Made by a program: the position numbers and the translations under genes
The notes under the pieces: generated by a model
Told to the model about the DNA's origin: nothing
Database searches by the model: none
The model's input: only the letters and a program-made list of their open reading frames with translations
Origin: CAYMKL01 sp964390805
GTDB lineage: Bacteria > Chloroflexota > Anaerolineae > VGOG01
Assembly (NCBI GenBank): GCA_964390805.1
Contig: CAYMKL010000038.1
Location: forward strand, 1 to 51,333
Reading direction: 5' to 3'
DNA length: 51,333 nucleotides
In this document: one piece after another, positions 33,673-42,540 of the stretch
Numbering within the stretch: the stretch's first letter is position 1
Layout of the letters: every line of letters begins with the position of its first letter

Positions 33673-33735
33673 AAGATGCAAATGCAAATGAGTCCCCTTT
33701 AGTCCCACCCCTGTCGGAAGCCAAAGTAGAAAGTA

Positions 33736-33773
33736 GAAGGGGAAGGGCACTGGCCTGGTGTCCCTTCCCCTTC
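33736..33773 (+). other. Strong hairpin before the permease gene (second of two)
   Basis: GAAGGGGAAGGG (33736-33747) pairs perfectly with CCCTTCCCCTTC (33762-33773); an inner CAC/GTG can extend the stem. No T-tract follows, so mRNA stabilisation or processing is more likely than termination. Confidence 0.65.
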
Positions 33774-33803
33774 CACAATCCCCTTGTTGAGGAGGTGCCA
33801 AGT

Positions 33804-34808
33804 ATGAGCACTGCTGCTGCCTGGCGAAAAGAAGTCCGGCGACAGTTTGCCGGCTCGCCCATCGCAGGTCCATTAGCGACCCTGATTATTGTATTCATTC
33901 TCTTTTCGCTGTTCGTTCCACATTTCCTCACACTGCGGACGGTGTCCGGTATCCTGAACGCTTCCACGCTCGTCGGCGTGGTCACCATTGGCGTGACGTT
34001 GCTCATGATCTCTGGCGAATTTGACCTCTCGGTCGGCGCGCTGCCCGCAATGGGAGGTTTCTTGTATGCGCTCAACACGATGGATGGCGGCTCACCTGTG
34101 GCGGCGCTGCTGTTGGCGATACTCGTGCCAGCCGCCCTGGGTGCCTTGAATGGCCTGATCCTGATCCGGACCAGGATCCCGTCATTTATCGTCACCCTGG
34201 GCACGCGCTCGATCTACCGGGGGGCGGTGTGGGTCCTCTCCGGGGGAATGATGGTGCAAACACTGGAGAAGCTCACGGTCTACAATGTCTTCAACGGGCG
34301 GCTCGACGTGGTGAACGATCTGTTCGCAGGCGCGAATTTCCGCACCGCGGCCTTATGGCTGCTGTTGGTGGCGGTCATCTGCCAATACGTGCTGGTTCGC
34401 ACTCGATATGGCAACCACGTGTTTGCGGCCGGGGGGAACCCCGGGGCGGCCCAGGCCCAAGGTGTCAACGTCAACCGAGTCAAAGTGATCAATTTCATGA
34501 TTTCGGGGGCGCTGGCTGGCTTTTCCGGGGTGCTGCTGTTTAGCCAGTTCAAGACCGTGCGAGTGGCGACTGGTGCCGGTATGGAACTGAGCGCAATTGC
34601 CGCCGCCGTGGTGGGCGGGGCCTCGCTCACGGGGGGGTACGGCAGCATCTGGGGCGCTTTGATTGGCGTCCTGTTGATCAGCACCCTGCGCACGGGTGTA
34701 GTATTGCTGGACATTCCGTTTATCCCGGCCGATAATTTCCCTGCCGTCGTTGGCGTAACTATTGTGGCTGCTGTGATCCTGAACAACTGGCTTCGCAGCC
34801 GCTCTTGA
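33804..34808 (+). CDS. Sugar ABC transporter permease 1 (RbsC-type)
   Basis: The 334-residue membrane protein of the ribose/branched-chain permease family (BPD_transp_2) has about eight to ten helices. Typical segments are GEFDLSVGALPAMGGF, TRIPSFIVTLGT and TRYGNHVFAAGGNPGAAQAQGV. ATG 33804 is used with GAGGAGG upstream. It pairs with the second permease at 35718; most systems of this family use one. Confidence 0.9.
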   Translation: MSTAAAWRKEVRRQFAGSPIAGPLATLIIVFILFSLFVPHFLTLRTVSGILNASTLVGVVTIGVTLLMISGEFDLSVGALPAMGGFLYALNTMDGGSPVAALLLAILVPAALGALNGLILIRTRIPSFIVTLGTRSIYRGAVWVLSGGMMVQTLEKLTVYNVFNGRLDVVNDLFAGANFRTAALWLLLVAVICQYVLVRTRYGNHVFAAGGNPGAAQAQGVNVNRVKVINFMISGALAGFSGVLLFSQFKTVRVATGAGMELSAIAAAVVGGASLTGGYGSIWGALIGVLLISTLRTGVVLLDIPFIPADNFPAVVGVTIVAAVILNNWLRSRS

Positions 34809-34827
34809 CGAATAAGGAGAGTTTAGC

Positions 34828-35592
34828 ATGAGCACGAATGGACACAACGACACCCCTGTGGTACACATGGAAGGTATCGTCAAGCGGTTTGGCACGATCA
34901 CTGCGCTAGATGGTGTGGATTTTACCGTCGAAAAGCAACAGGTGATGACGCTGCTCGGCGATAACGGCGCTGGCAAGTCCACCCTGATCAAGATTCTGAC
35001 CGGGGTCTATCCGCTCACCAGGGGGCAGATTCACTTCGAGGGCCAGCCGGTGCGGATCAATTCCCCGCGTGAGGCGCGCGCCCTGGGGATTGAAACGTGC
35101 TACCAGGATCTGGCGTTGGTCAACTTGATGAGTATCACGCGCAATTTCTTCCTGGGGCGCGAATTGGCGCGCAAGATCGGCCCCGTCAATTGGCTCAACA
35201 TGCGGAAGATGAACACCCTAACACGCACCGCACTGGCCGATGTGGGGATCAAGATCAGGGCGCCATCGGAGACGGTCGGGAATCTTTCCGGCGGTGAACG
35301 CCAATCCATTGCCATTGGCCGCGCGATGCACTTCGGCGCGAAACTTCTGATCCTGGATGAGCCGACCTCTGCGCTCTCGGTGGCCGAGACGCGCAAGGTG
35401 CTGACGTATACGCTCAATGCCAAAGAGCGTGGGCTGTCGGTCATCTTCATCAGCCACAACGTCCGCCACGTGTACCAGGTCGCCGATGCCTACACCATCC
35501 TCCGACATGGCCAGAAGGTCGGTACCTACACCAAAGGCGAGCTGACGGAGGATGATATCGCTGATCTGATCACGGGCGCGCGTGAGCGTTAG
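34828..35592 (+). CDS. Sugar ABC transporter ATPase, single domain
   Basis: The 254-residue ATPase has Walker A GDNGAGKST near residue 50, signature LSGGERQ near 155 and Walker B LLILDEPTSALS near 170. RbsA-type partners usually have two fused domains of about 500 residues; this is a single domain and must dimerise. It lies between the two permease genes. Confidence 0.9.
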   Translation: MSTNGHNDTPVVHMEGIVKRFGTITALDGVDFTVEKQQVMTLLGDNGAGKSTLIKILTGVYPLTRGQIHFEGQPVRINSPREARALGIETCYQDLALVNLMSITRNFFLGRELARKIGPVNWLNMRKMNTLTRTALADVGIKIRAPSETVGNLSGGERQSIAIGRAMHFGAKLLILDEPTSALSVAETRKVLTYTLNAKERGLSVIFISHNVRHVYQVADAYTILRHGQKVGTYTKGELTEDDIADLITGARER

Positions 35593-35599
35593 ATCAATT

Positions 35600-35699
35600 G
35601 GTCAGGTGGTCGGGTAGTCCTTACTCTGGTGGTCGTGCCCGCGCCCGCGGGACTGGCTCTTTCGACCGTCAGACCATCTGACTACGTGACGACCCGACC
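35600..35699 (+). repeat. Imperfect inverted repeat between ATPase and permease
   Basis: GGTCAGGTGGTCGGGTAGTC near 35600-35619 is largely complementary to the segment 35672-35699 (GACCATCTGACT and GACCCGACC). It fills most of a 125-bp intercistronic gap; no T-tract. Confidence 0.4.
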
Positions 35700-35717
35700 A
35701 TCAAAGGAGAGTTGGCC

Positions 35718-36719
35718 TTGCAATCTCTGAATGATACTTTGACGCGGCTCCGCTCCAGGCTGGCTGGGTTCCCGGAAGTGGTGGCCTTGATTGGCTTCCT
35801 GGCAGTGTTTCTGTTCTTTGTCATCGCTGCTGAGCACTTCCTGACCCCGATGGCCATTGCGAACATCTTGACCTTCTCCAGCATCACTGGCATCGTCGTC
35901 GTCGGCGTGGGTATGCTCATGATCTCAGGCGAGTTCGATCTGTCGGTCGGTTCGACCTTCGCGGTGGCGAGTTATGTCTTCGCCGTGGCTCTCAACGCCG
36001 GGGTAGGACCTATTCCAGCGGTGCTGCTGGCCTTGCTGGTCAGCGCCGTGCTGGGCCTGATCAACGGCTTGATCGTCATCTGGACCGGTATCCCCTCGTT
36101 TATCACGACGCTGGGAACGATGCTGGCTTATCGTGGTATTGCGCGCGCCCTCGGCAGTGGGCTGATGGTCTCTTACAAGGGAGAGAAGCCGCTGCTGTTC
36201 GACGTGTTGAACGGGCCGATCAGTGCGATCAACCAACTCTCCGATTCCCCCAGTAATTTCCGTCTTTCTATTATCTGGTTTATCATAATCGCCATCGTAA
36301 TGTCTCTGGTGTTAATGAGAACCCGATATGGCAACTGGGTGTTTGCCACAGGGGGGAATCCTGGCGCGGCGCTGGCGCAGGGTGTGGCGGTCAACCGAGT
36401 AAAGGTGGCGAATTTTGTGTTGGCTGGCCTTCTGGCAGGGGTTGCCAGCGTGATGCAATTCGCCCACCGTACCAGCGTAGATCCTCTACGTGGGGAGGGC
36501 ATTGAGCTGATTGCAGTTGCAGCTTGCGTCATCGGCGGCGTGCGACTCACCGGAGGGTTCGGCACCCTCATCGGCGCGAGCATTGGCATGGTGTTACTCA
36601 GCATGCTTGAGCAGGGCCTGGTGCTGATGCAAATACCTGTCCAAATCTTCCAGGCCACGGCAGGCGTCGTTCTGATTCTCGCGGTGATTGCCAACACCTA
36701 TCTCAGCCGGCAAGGATAA
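35718..36719 (+). CDS. Sugar ABC transporter permease 2 (RbsC-type)
   Basis: The 333-residue paralogue of the permease at 33804 has GEFDLSVGSTFAVASYVF, IPSFITTLGTM and TRYGNWVFATGGNPGAALAQGV. TTG 35718 is the likely start because AAAGGAGAG lies 6 nt upstream and no in-frame ATG is nearby. The two permeases probably form a heterodimeric pore. Confidence 0.88.
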   Translation: MQSLNDTLTRLRSRLAGFPEVVALIGFLAVFLFFVIAAEHFLTPMAIANILTFSSITGIVVVGVGMLMISGEFDLSVGSTFAVASYVFAVALNAGVGPIPAVLLALLVSAVLGLINGLIVIWTGIPSFITTLGTMLAYRGIARALGSGLMVSYKGEKPLLFDVLNGPISAINQLSDSPSNFRLSIIWFIIIAIVMSLVLMRTRYGNWVFATGGNPGAALAQGVAVNRVKVANFVLAGLLAGVASVMQFAHRTSVDPLRGEGIELIAVAACVIGGVRLTGGFGTLIGASIGMVLLSMLEQGLVLMQIPVQIFQATAGVVLILAVIANTYLSRQG

Positions 36720-36744
36720 CCGGAACCATCACCCTTGATCGGCG

Positions 36745-36841
36745 GGAACGGATCGCAGTCCCCGGATTTTCTGAACGGATTGAACGGAACATGTCACGTG
36801 CGAATCTCCAATCCGTTCAATTCGCTCCCTGAATCCGTTGA
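36745..36841 (+). repeat. Dispersed palindromic intergenic repeat, copy 2
   Basis: Related to 4422-4503: CTGAACGGATTGAACGGA on the left, CCAATCCGTTCAATTCG and GAATCCGTTGA on the right, and similar flanking sequence. It lies between permease 2 and the DeoR promoter. Confidence 0.65.
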
Positions 36842-36896
36842 TAGTTACCTCATCTCCCCGCTTTGACGTGCTGTGGATTTCTTAGGCTAAGAGGTA

Positions 36897-36925
36897 TTGA
36901 CATGTGAGCAACTCTGTGCTATAAT
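36897..36925 (+). promoter_or_regulatory. Sigma-70-like promoter for the DeoR gene
   Basis: TTGACA (36897-36902), 17 nt and TATAAT (36920-36925): a consensus promoter. Confidence 0.8.
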
Positions 36926-36985
36926 ATAACAAGAATGTAAGGCACTATGCACATAAATGCGCAATATCGCGCAGGAAGAAGCCCA

Positions 36986-37747
36986 ATGTTGGGGTCCGAA
37001 CGCCGCTCGGAGATTATCAGGCTCTTGGAAGGAAAGAAGGCTGTCAAGGTCTCTGATCTGAGCCAAATGTTCAGTGTCAGTGAGGCTACCATTCGTCGAG
37101 ACCTGGGGAAGCTAGCGCAGCAGGGTCTGCTTAGGAAAACCTATGGAGGGGCAACTGTCAAAGACGGAAGCCGTTCGTGGGGAACCTTGGAAGCAGGCCC
37201 TGATTCTTTTTTGGCAGAGAAACGTCGCATTGGGAGAGCGGCAGCCGAACTGATCGAGGATGGAGATACGATCAGCCTCCAGGCGGGCTCAACGACTCTA
37301 CAGGTAGCTCGACACCTCACAGGAAGAAGCAGTCTGACGGTGTTGACCAACGACATAGACATTGCCCATGAGCTTTCCAAATCGCCTGGGATAAGCGTGA
37401 ACCTCAGCGGTGGCATCTTGCGAGAGGGTACGCGCATCCTGGTTGGGCCGTTGGCCGAGCAGGTCATCAGCCAATTCCACGTGGACAAGGCCATCTTGGG
37501 GATCAGCGCTATCAGCCTCACAGACGGGTTGACCAACGTTGATCTATTGGACGCCCAGATAAAGACGGCCATGATAAAGGGGGCGGATGAGGTCATAGTA
37601 GTGGCTGATCGGAGCAAGTTGGGCAAGGTGCACTTTGCCAAGGTAGCTCCCATCACGGCCATCCACAAACTGGTCACAGACGATGGCATCTCCCCTGAGG
37701 ACGTTGAAGCTTTCGAGGCAAAAGGGGTAGAGGTGATCGTTTGCTAG
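36986..37747 (+). CDS. DeoR-family transcriptional regulator
   Basis: The 253-residue regulator has an N-terminal winged HTH (VSDLSQMFSVSEATIRRDLG, about residues 23-42) followed by YGGA. Its C-terminal sugar-phosphate sensor domain (DeoRC) has GSTTLQVA and DKAILGISAIS segments. ATG 36986 has AGGAAGAAG upstream; ATG 36947 is possible and would start about 15 nt after the predicted transcription start. It probably senses a phosphorylated sugar and controls the ABC importer that follows. Its last codons are copied in the leader at 31386. Confidence 0.88.
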   Translation: MLGSERRSEIIRLLEGKKAVKVSDLSQMFSVSEATIRRDLGKLAQQGLLRKTYGGATVKDGSRSWGTLEAGPDSFLAEKRRIGRAAAELIEDGDTISLQAGSTTLQVARHLTGRSSLTVLTNDIDIAHELSKSPGISVNLSGGILREGTRILVGPLAEQVISQFHVDKAILGISAISLTDGLTNVDLLDAQIKTAMIKGADEVIVVADRSKLGKVHFAKVAPITAIHKLVTDDGISPEDVEAFEAKGVEVIVC

Positions 37748-37875
37748 GTTCCATCCGAGGATCCAGTCATCTCAGAAAGGGGGGATGAGTATAGGCCAGA
37801 ATCGTTTGTTCCCAACTTGAGCGCTAGACGGTAGCGCTCAACACTTCAGCACAACAAAAATCAAGGAGGATAGAG
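37733..37875 (+). promoter_or_regulatory. Leader shared with the LysM binding-protein gene
   Basis: The segment covers the DeoR 3' end and the leader of the next binding-protein gene. TTGAGCGCTA (37817-37826) and TAGCGCTCAA (37832-37841) form a perfect 10-bp hairpin. The other copy at 31386 keeps a corresponding stem. Candidate conserved RNA element or duplicated regulatory DNA. Confidence 0.6.
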
Positions 37876-39318
37876 ATGTTTCGGAAGAGAACTGTGTTAG
37901 TGATCGTCTCCCTACTGGTGGTGCTGGCAGCTTGCGCCCAGCCCACCCCTGAGGTCATCGAGAAGATAGTCAAGGAGACGGTGGTCGTCGAGAAAGAGGT
38001 GGTCAAAGAGGTGCCGGTCGGCGCCCAAATGGTCCACATTGTCGCTCGCTGCAAGGCCAGTCCACCCCACGAGAATGGGCGCTGTGACAACCTGGTGAAA
38101 GCAGTGGGAGCGGCCAACCAGGCCTTGGCGGACATGGGCGACGATCGCCGCATCGAGCTGGAGGCCATCCAGGACGACGCGGACTGGGGCGACTACAAGA
38201 CCGAGTTCGAGTTGGCCTCCAAGTCGGGTGAAGCGCCGGACATCGTCTGCTCTGGCCACGAGCACATCGGTGACTGGGCCACGGCCGGGTATCTCGTTGA
38301 CATCACCGGCGTGATCAGCGACTACCCCGAATTCGCCGACGTGATTGACAGCCTGTGGGAATCCACCATGCTGAACGGCAAAATCTGGGGTGTCCCGCAG
38401 GACGCCGAGGCGCGCCCGTTCTACTACAGCAAGTCTCTCTTGAGCGAGCTGGGTTGGAGCGACGATGAGATCGAAAGCCTGGACGAGCGCGTCGCCGCCG
38501 GCGAGTACACCTGGCAAGACATGCTTGACACCGCTGCAGAGGCAGTCGAGGCTGGCATCGTGGAAGCGGGTGATGGCTGGTGGCATCGCCCCTCCAATGG
38601 CCCCGACTTCCTGTACTACTACTACGCCGCCGGGGGGGAGGTTCGAGAGGAGGGCTTTGACGGGCTAACCTTCGACAAAGAGGCCTGGCAGAAAGTGTAC
38701 GAGTTGCTACATGACGCCGCGCAAGTGCGTAACATTATACGCCCCAACAAGCTGGATGGCGACTGGGACTATCACAAGGAATACACCAGCTCGTTCAAGA
38801 ATGTCCTCTTTGTGTTTGAGGGGACATGGCGCTGGGCCAGTTGGCACACCAACTACCTCCAGGATGTCGGCGGTGAGGACTACCTGTTCGAGAACGCAGG
38901 CTTTGCCCCGATCCCGGCCAACGAAGAGGGCACGGGCAAGCCCACCACGCTAACTCACCCGCTGGTGTACATGGTCAGCTCGCAGTCCGAGAATACGGAT
39001 CTAGCGTTGCTGCTGATCTCCAAGGCGACGGTCAAGGAACTGAACACCGACTACGCCGTCACCAGCGGCCACCTGGGCGTCCTGAAGTCCCAGGCGGACT
39101 ACGCACCGTATACCAGTGCCAAATTCCTGAGCGCGACGCTGCCCTTGCTTGAGTACACCACCTTCCTGCCCAACAGCCCCTACTGGAGCGCTTACTCAGA
39201 AGCCTACTACCTGGGCATCCAGGCTGTCGAGTCTGGCGATCTGAGTCCGGAGGAGGCGGTGGACGTCGTTGTGGATCAGCTCCAGAACGAACTTGGCGAC
39301 AATGTGAAGATCCGCTAA
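37876..39318 (+). CDS. Carbohydrate ABC transporter solute-binding lipoprotein (family 1)
   Basis: The 480-residue lipoprotein has lipobox LAAC (Cys near 19) and a charged linker (EKIVKETVVVEKEVVKEV) that holds the domain off the membrane. A family 1 sugar-binding domain follows, with GDWATAGYL, GKIWGVPQDAEARPFYY and WQDMLDTAAEAVEAG. In contrast to 9943 and 31541 it is lipid-anchored. It opens a CUT1 operon with two permeases and an ATPase. Confidence 0.9.
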   Translation: MFRKRTVLVIVSLLVVLAACAQPTPEVIEKIVKETVVVEKEVVKEVPVGAQMVHIVARCKASPPHENGRCDNLVKAVGAANQALADMGDDRRIELEAIQDDADWGDYKTEFELASKSGEAPDIVCSGHEHIGDWATAGYLVDITGVISDYPEFADVIDSLWESTMLNGKIWGVPQDAEARPFYYSKSLLSELGWSDDEIESLDERVAAGEYTWQDMLDTAAEAVEAGIVEAGDGWWHRPSNGPDFLYYYYAAGGEVREEGFDGLTFDKEAWQKVYELLHDAAQVRNIIRPNKLDGDWDYHKEYTSSFKNVLFVFEGTWRWASWHTNYLQDVGGEDYLFENAGFAPIPANEEGTGKPTTLTHPLVYMVSSQSENTDLALLLISKATVKELNTDYAVTSGHLGVLKSQADYAPYTSAKFLSATLPLLEYTTFLPNSPYWSAYSEAYYLGIQAVESGDLSPEEAVDVVVDQLQNELGDNVKIR

Positions 39319-39337
39319 GGGTCGAGAGAAGCAGATT

Positions 39338-39364
39338 GGAGAGGGAGGAGTTTTCTCCCTCTCC
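39338..39364 (+). other. Intercistronic hairpin after the binding-protein gene
   Basis: GGAGAGGGAG (39338-39347) pairs perfectly with CTCCCTCTCC (39355-39364) over a 7-nt loop. No T-tract follows. Confidence 0.65.
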
Positions 39365-39401
39365 ACTGCCATTCTTGTCACAAGGAAAGGAGGGCTTCCA
39401 A

Positions 39402-40364
39402 ATGGCTGTTATCAGTAAGGAAGCCGGGGTACCGTCGCGCCTGACACGGATCAGGGGCACGTTGGGCGCCTGGGGCTTCATGAGCCCGGCGATATTTCTG
39501 GTGCTGGTGTTCTTCTTCATCCCCGCGATCCTTCTCTTCGTCCTCAGCATGACCGACCTGTCCAGTCACAACTTCAGCGACCCCTGGACTTTCATTGGCC
39601 TGGAGAACTACCGCAGGTTATTCAATGACAGGTTCTTCCCCAAGATCCTGGCCAACACCTTCAAATATGTCGCTCTCACACTGGGCTTCTTCAACGTTGG
39701 CCTGGCGTTGGTGCTGGCCCTGCTGACCACCAACATCAGCCGTCGGGCGAGTTTTCTCTTCCGCGTGCTGTGGCTGCTGCCTCGCATCACGCCATCGGTG
39801 GTCTACATCGTGATGTGGCGGCGCTTTGTCCAAACGCCTCCACACGGCATCATCAACTGGTTTTTAGGGATGTTCGGTGTCGAACGCCAACCATATTGGC
39901 TTCCGGAGCAGCCGTGGCTGTTCGTCGTCTTGGTGAACGGCTTCGTCGGAGCTTCTTTTGGCATGATCATCTTCACCTCAGCCATTGAGGCGATTCCCAA
40001 AGACCTCTTCACGGCAGCGAAAGTGGACGGCGCTTCGACCTGGCAGATTATCCGCGATATCACGCTGCCTTTGCTCAGGTGGCCGCTGCTGTTTGTGACC
40101 ACTTACCAGACGCTCTCGCTGCTCGTATCTTTTGAGTACATCTTCCTGCTGACCCAGGGCGGGCCGGGACTGTTCACCACCGAGGTGTGGTCGCTCACGG
40201 CTTACAAGCGCGCCCTATACACCTATTTCGGCAGCCATGCCTGGGGATACGGTGCAGCCTGGGGGTTCATCCTGGTGGCTATTGGCGTCGTGGCGTCCAT
40301 AATCTACCTGCGCGTCTTCCGCTTCGACGATCTGGTTCAGGAACCCAAGATTGACGTATTGTAG
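39402..40364 (+). CDS. CUT1 sugar ABC transporter permease 1 (UgpA/MalF-type)
   Basis: The 320-residue membrane protein has six core helices. The EAA loop (DLFTAAKVDGASTWQIIRDI) near residues 215-234 contacts the ATPase. AAAGGAGGG precedes ATG 39402; an in-frame extension to 39336 reads the upstream hairpin and is rejected. Confidence 0.92.
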   Translation: MAVISKEAGVPSRLTRIRGTLGAWGFMSPAIFLVLVFFFIPAILLFVLSMTDLSSHNFSDPWTFIGLENYRRLFNDRFFPKILANTFKYVALTLGFFNVGLALVLALLTTNISRRASFLFRVLWLLPRITPSVVYIVMWRRFVQTPPHGIINWFLGMFGVERQPYWLPEQPWLFVVLVNGFVGASFGMIIFTSAIEAIPKDLFTAAKVDGASTWQIIRDITLPLLRWPLLFVTTYQTLSLLVSFEYIFLLTQGGPGLFTTEVWSLTAYKRALYTYFGSHAWGYGAAWGFILVAIGVVASIIYLRVFRFDDLVQEPKIDVL

Positions 40365-40386
40365 TAGACAGGAAGGAGGAGGCAAC

Positions 40387-41313
40387 ATGGCTACGACAAC
40401 CCTTCGACAAGCTCAGGACACCGCCTTCGAAACCGAACGTGGGTCTGGTGTGCGGCGCATCTTGGGCCGGTCTATCCCCTATGTCCTGCTTATCATCAGC
40501 ATCCTGCCCATCATGATCGGCTATGCCTGGGTGATCATCGCTACCTTCTCGACTCGCACCCAGGGCCTGCTGCCGGTAGACACCAAGGGCAACATCGGCG
40601 GGCTTACGCTACAGAACTGGACTTTCGTGAGGGATCCCGAGATCTGGCGCGTGGCTCTGAACACATTCGGGATCGCAGCGGGAATGGTCATCGGGGTGGG
40701 GTTCGTTTCCACGATGGCTGGCTACGCGCTGTCACGCATGAACTTCGCCGGACGCAAGGGTTTCCTGGGGCTGACGTTGGCGCTGCACGCGTTCCGTCCC
40801 GAGATGCTACTCATCGCCATCTTCTTCGTGCTGTTGTTCATCAAAAACAATATCCCGGTGATCGGCGGTTGGTTCGGCTTCAACACCGTCGGCGGGGTGG
40901 CTTTGGTGATGATCGCCCTGGACCTGCCGCTCGGCATTTGGCTGATGAAGGGTTTCTTTGACAACGTTACCTGGGATATGGAGCGGTCTGCGCTCATTGA
41001 CGGGGCCTCGCGCTTCCGGGTGTGGTGGGAGATCATCTTGCCTCAGATCAAGCCCGGCATCGCTGCGCTGGCCATCTTTAACTTCATCTCAGGCTGGAAT
41101 GCCTTTTTGATCCCATACACCTTTACCATCGGCGCCAAGGTGTCCAACCTGCCGGTCTACCTGAACCGGTTCTCAGAGGACACTTCGATGATGGGTTGGA
41201 ACCAGGTAGCCGCTGTGGGCCTCTTCAGCCTCCTTCCGGTGATGATCTTCTTCATCTTCACCCAGGAGGCGCTGCTCAGCATCTACGGCGGCGGAGCCAA
41301 GGGCGGCGTGTAG
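40387..41313 (+). CDS. CUT1 sugar ABC transporter permease 2 (UgpE/MalG-type)
   Basis: The 308-residue permease has an EAA-type loop (ERSALIDGASRFRVWWEIIL) near residues 205-224. AGGAAGGAGGAGG precedes ATG 40387. Residues about 4-13 (TTLRQAQDTA) are encoded by the dispersed 20-bp repeat at 40400-40419, so the cytoplasmic tail has been changed by repeat insertion without loss of frame. Confidence 0.92.
   Translation: MATTTLRQAQDTAFETERGSGVRRILGRSIPYVLLIISILPIMIGYAWVIIATFSTRTQGLLPVDTKGNIGGLTLQNWTFVRDPEIWRVALNTFGIAAGMVIGVGFVSTMAGYALSRMNFAGRKGFLGLTLALHAFRPEMLLIAIFFVLLFIKNNIPVIGGWFGFNTVGGVALVMIALDLPLGIWLMKGFFDNVTWDMERSALIDGASRFRVWWEIILPQIKPGIAALAIFNFISGWNAFLIPYTFTIGAKVSNLPVYLNRFSEDTSMMGWNQVAAVGLFSLLPVMIFFIFTQEALLSIYGGGAKGGV
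40400..40419 (-). repeat. 20-bp dispersed repeat, copy 3 (inside the permease gene)
   Basis: CCCTTCGACAAGCTCAGGAC is the reverse complement of the repeat at 22133 with one changed base. It is flanked by ACAA and ACCGC, the same flanks as copy 4. Confidence 0.75.
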
Positions 41314-41344
41314 GTCGCAAAACGTAAAACGTGAGGAGTGAATC

Positions 41345-42418
41345 ATGAAAGTTGAACTTGAGAATCTTAGCAAGCGATGGGGAAATGTCGTGGGGGCCGA
41401 CTCCATCAATCTGGATATTCAGGATGGCGAATTCGTCGCCTTCCTGGGGCCCTCTGGCTGTGGGAAAACCACTACCCTGCTGATGGTAGCTGGAATCTAC
41501 AAGCCCACTGAGGGCATCATCCGTTTCGACGAAAGGGTCGTCAACCACGTGGCGCCCAAAGACCGCAACATCGGCATGGTCTTCCAGAGCTATGCCCTCT
41601 ACCCCCACATGACCGTTTTCCGCAACATCAGCTATCCCCTCAAGCTCAAGAAAGTCCCGAAGGAGGAGATGCAGGAGCGGACGCAGCGAGTCGCCGACAT
41701 GATGGGTATTGGCCACCTGATGGATCGCAAGCCGGCTCAACTCTCTGGCGGCCAGCAGCAGCGGGTGGCACTGGGCCGGGCATTGGTGAAAGAGCCCCAG
41801 CTGCTGTTGTTCGACGAGCCACTGTCGAACCTTGATGCCCGCCTGCGTCTCTCCATGCGCGGCGAGATCAAACGGCTGCAAATGGAATTGGGCATCACCT
41901 CCATCTACGTGACGCACGACCAGGTGGAGGCCATGACCATGGCTGATCGCGTGGCCGTGATGAAAGAGGGCGAGCTCCAGGCCTACAGCCCACCTGATGA
42001 ACTATACGACCAGCCGCGCACCCTGTTTGTGGCCGGCTTCGTGGGCAATCCACCGATGAATTTCCTGGAAGTGGAAGTCAGCTCTGAAAACGGCGACTAT
42101 CACGCCCGCCGCGAAGGCATCGACGTGGTGGTGCCCCCGCACCGAGGTGAGAAGGTGGTCGACAAGGGCAAGGTCACGCTGGGTATCCGCCCTGAAGACA
42201 TAACCATCTCCGACCAAGGTGTCGCCGGCGAAGTCTTCATCGTCGAGCCGCTGGGCCGCGATGACTTGCTCGATGTGCGTATCGGCGAGGCAGGCGTCCA
42301 CGTGTTGGCTGACCCAACACTGGGCTTGAGAATGGGCCAGAACGTCGCGCTTGACTTCAACACCCACAAAGTACAGTTCTTTGACCCCCAGACAGAGAAG
42401 TCGCTGCTCTGGGCATAG
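41345..42418 (+). CDS. CUT1 sugar ABC transporter ATPase (MalK/UgpC-type)
   Basis: The 357-residue ATPase has Walker A GPSGCGKTT near residue 36, signature LSGGQQQRV near 135, Walker B LLLFDEPLSNLD near 155 and TOBE domains after residue 240 (KVTLGIRPEDI). It energises the permeases at 39402 and 40387. GAGGAGTG precedes ATG 41345. Confidence 0.93.
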   Translation: MKVELENLSKRWGNVVGADSINLDIQDGEFVAFLGPSGCGKTTTLLMVAGIYKPTEGIIRFDERVVNHVAPKDRNIGMVFQSYALYPHMTVFRNISYPLKLKKVPKEEMQERTQRVADMMGIGHLMDRKPAQLSGGQQQRVALGRALVKEPQLLLFDEPLSNLDARLRLSMRGEIKRLQMELGITSIYVTHDQVEAMTMADRVAVMKEGELQAYSPPDELYDQPRTLFVAGFVGNPPMNFLEVEVSSENGDYHARREGIDVVVPPHRGEKVVDKGKVTLGIRPEDITISDQGVAGEVFIVEPLGRDDLLDVRIGEAGVHVLADPTLGLRMGQNVALDFNTHKVQFFDPQTEKSLLWA

Positions 42419-42540
42419 AGTCTCCTCCGGCCATTCTCTGGATTGCGGAATGTTACAGCTTTCGTGCGCGGCTGCCAGGCAAAAGCTGGTCAATCCCGCC
42501 AGCGCGGCCAGGGTGTTGAACTCGTGACAGTGGGAGATGT

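Noticed and set aside
31862..34204. 780-codon open frame on the minus strand
   Set aside because: It is the complement of the duplicated binding-protein gene and the permease start; no start signal or recognisable domain.
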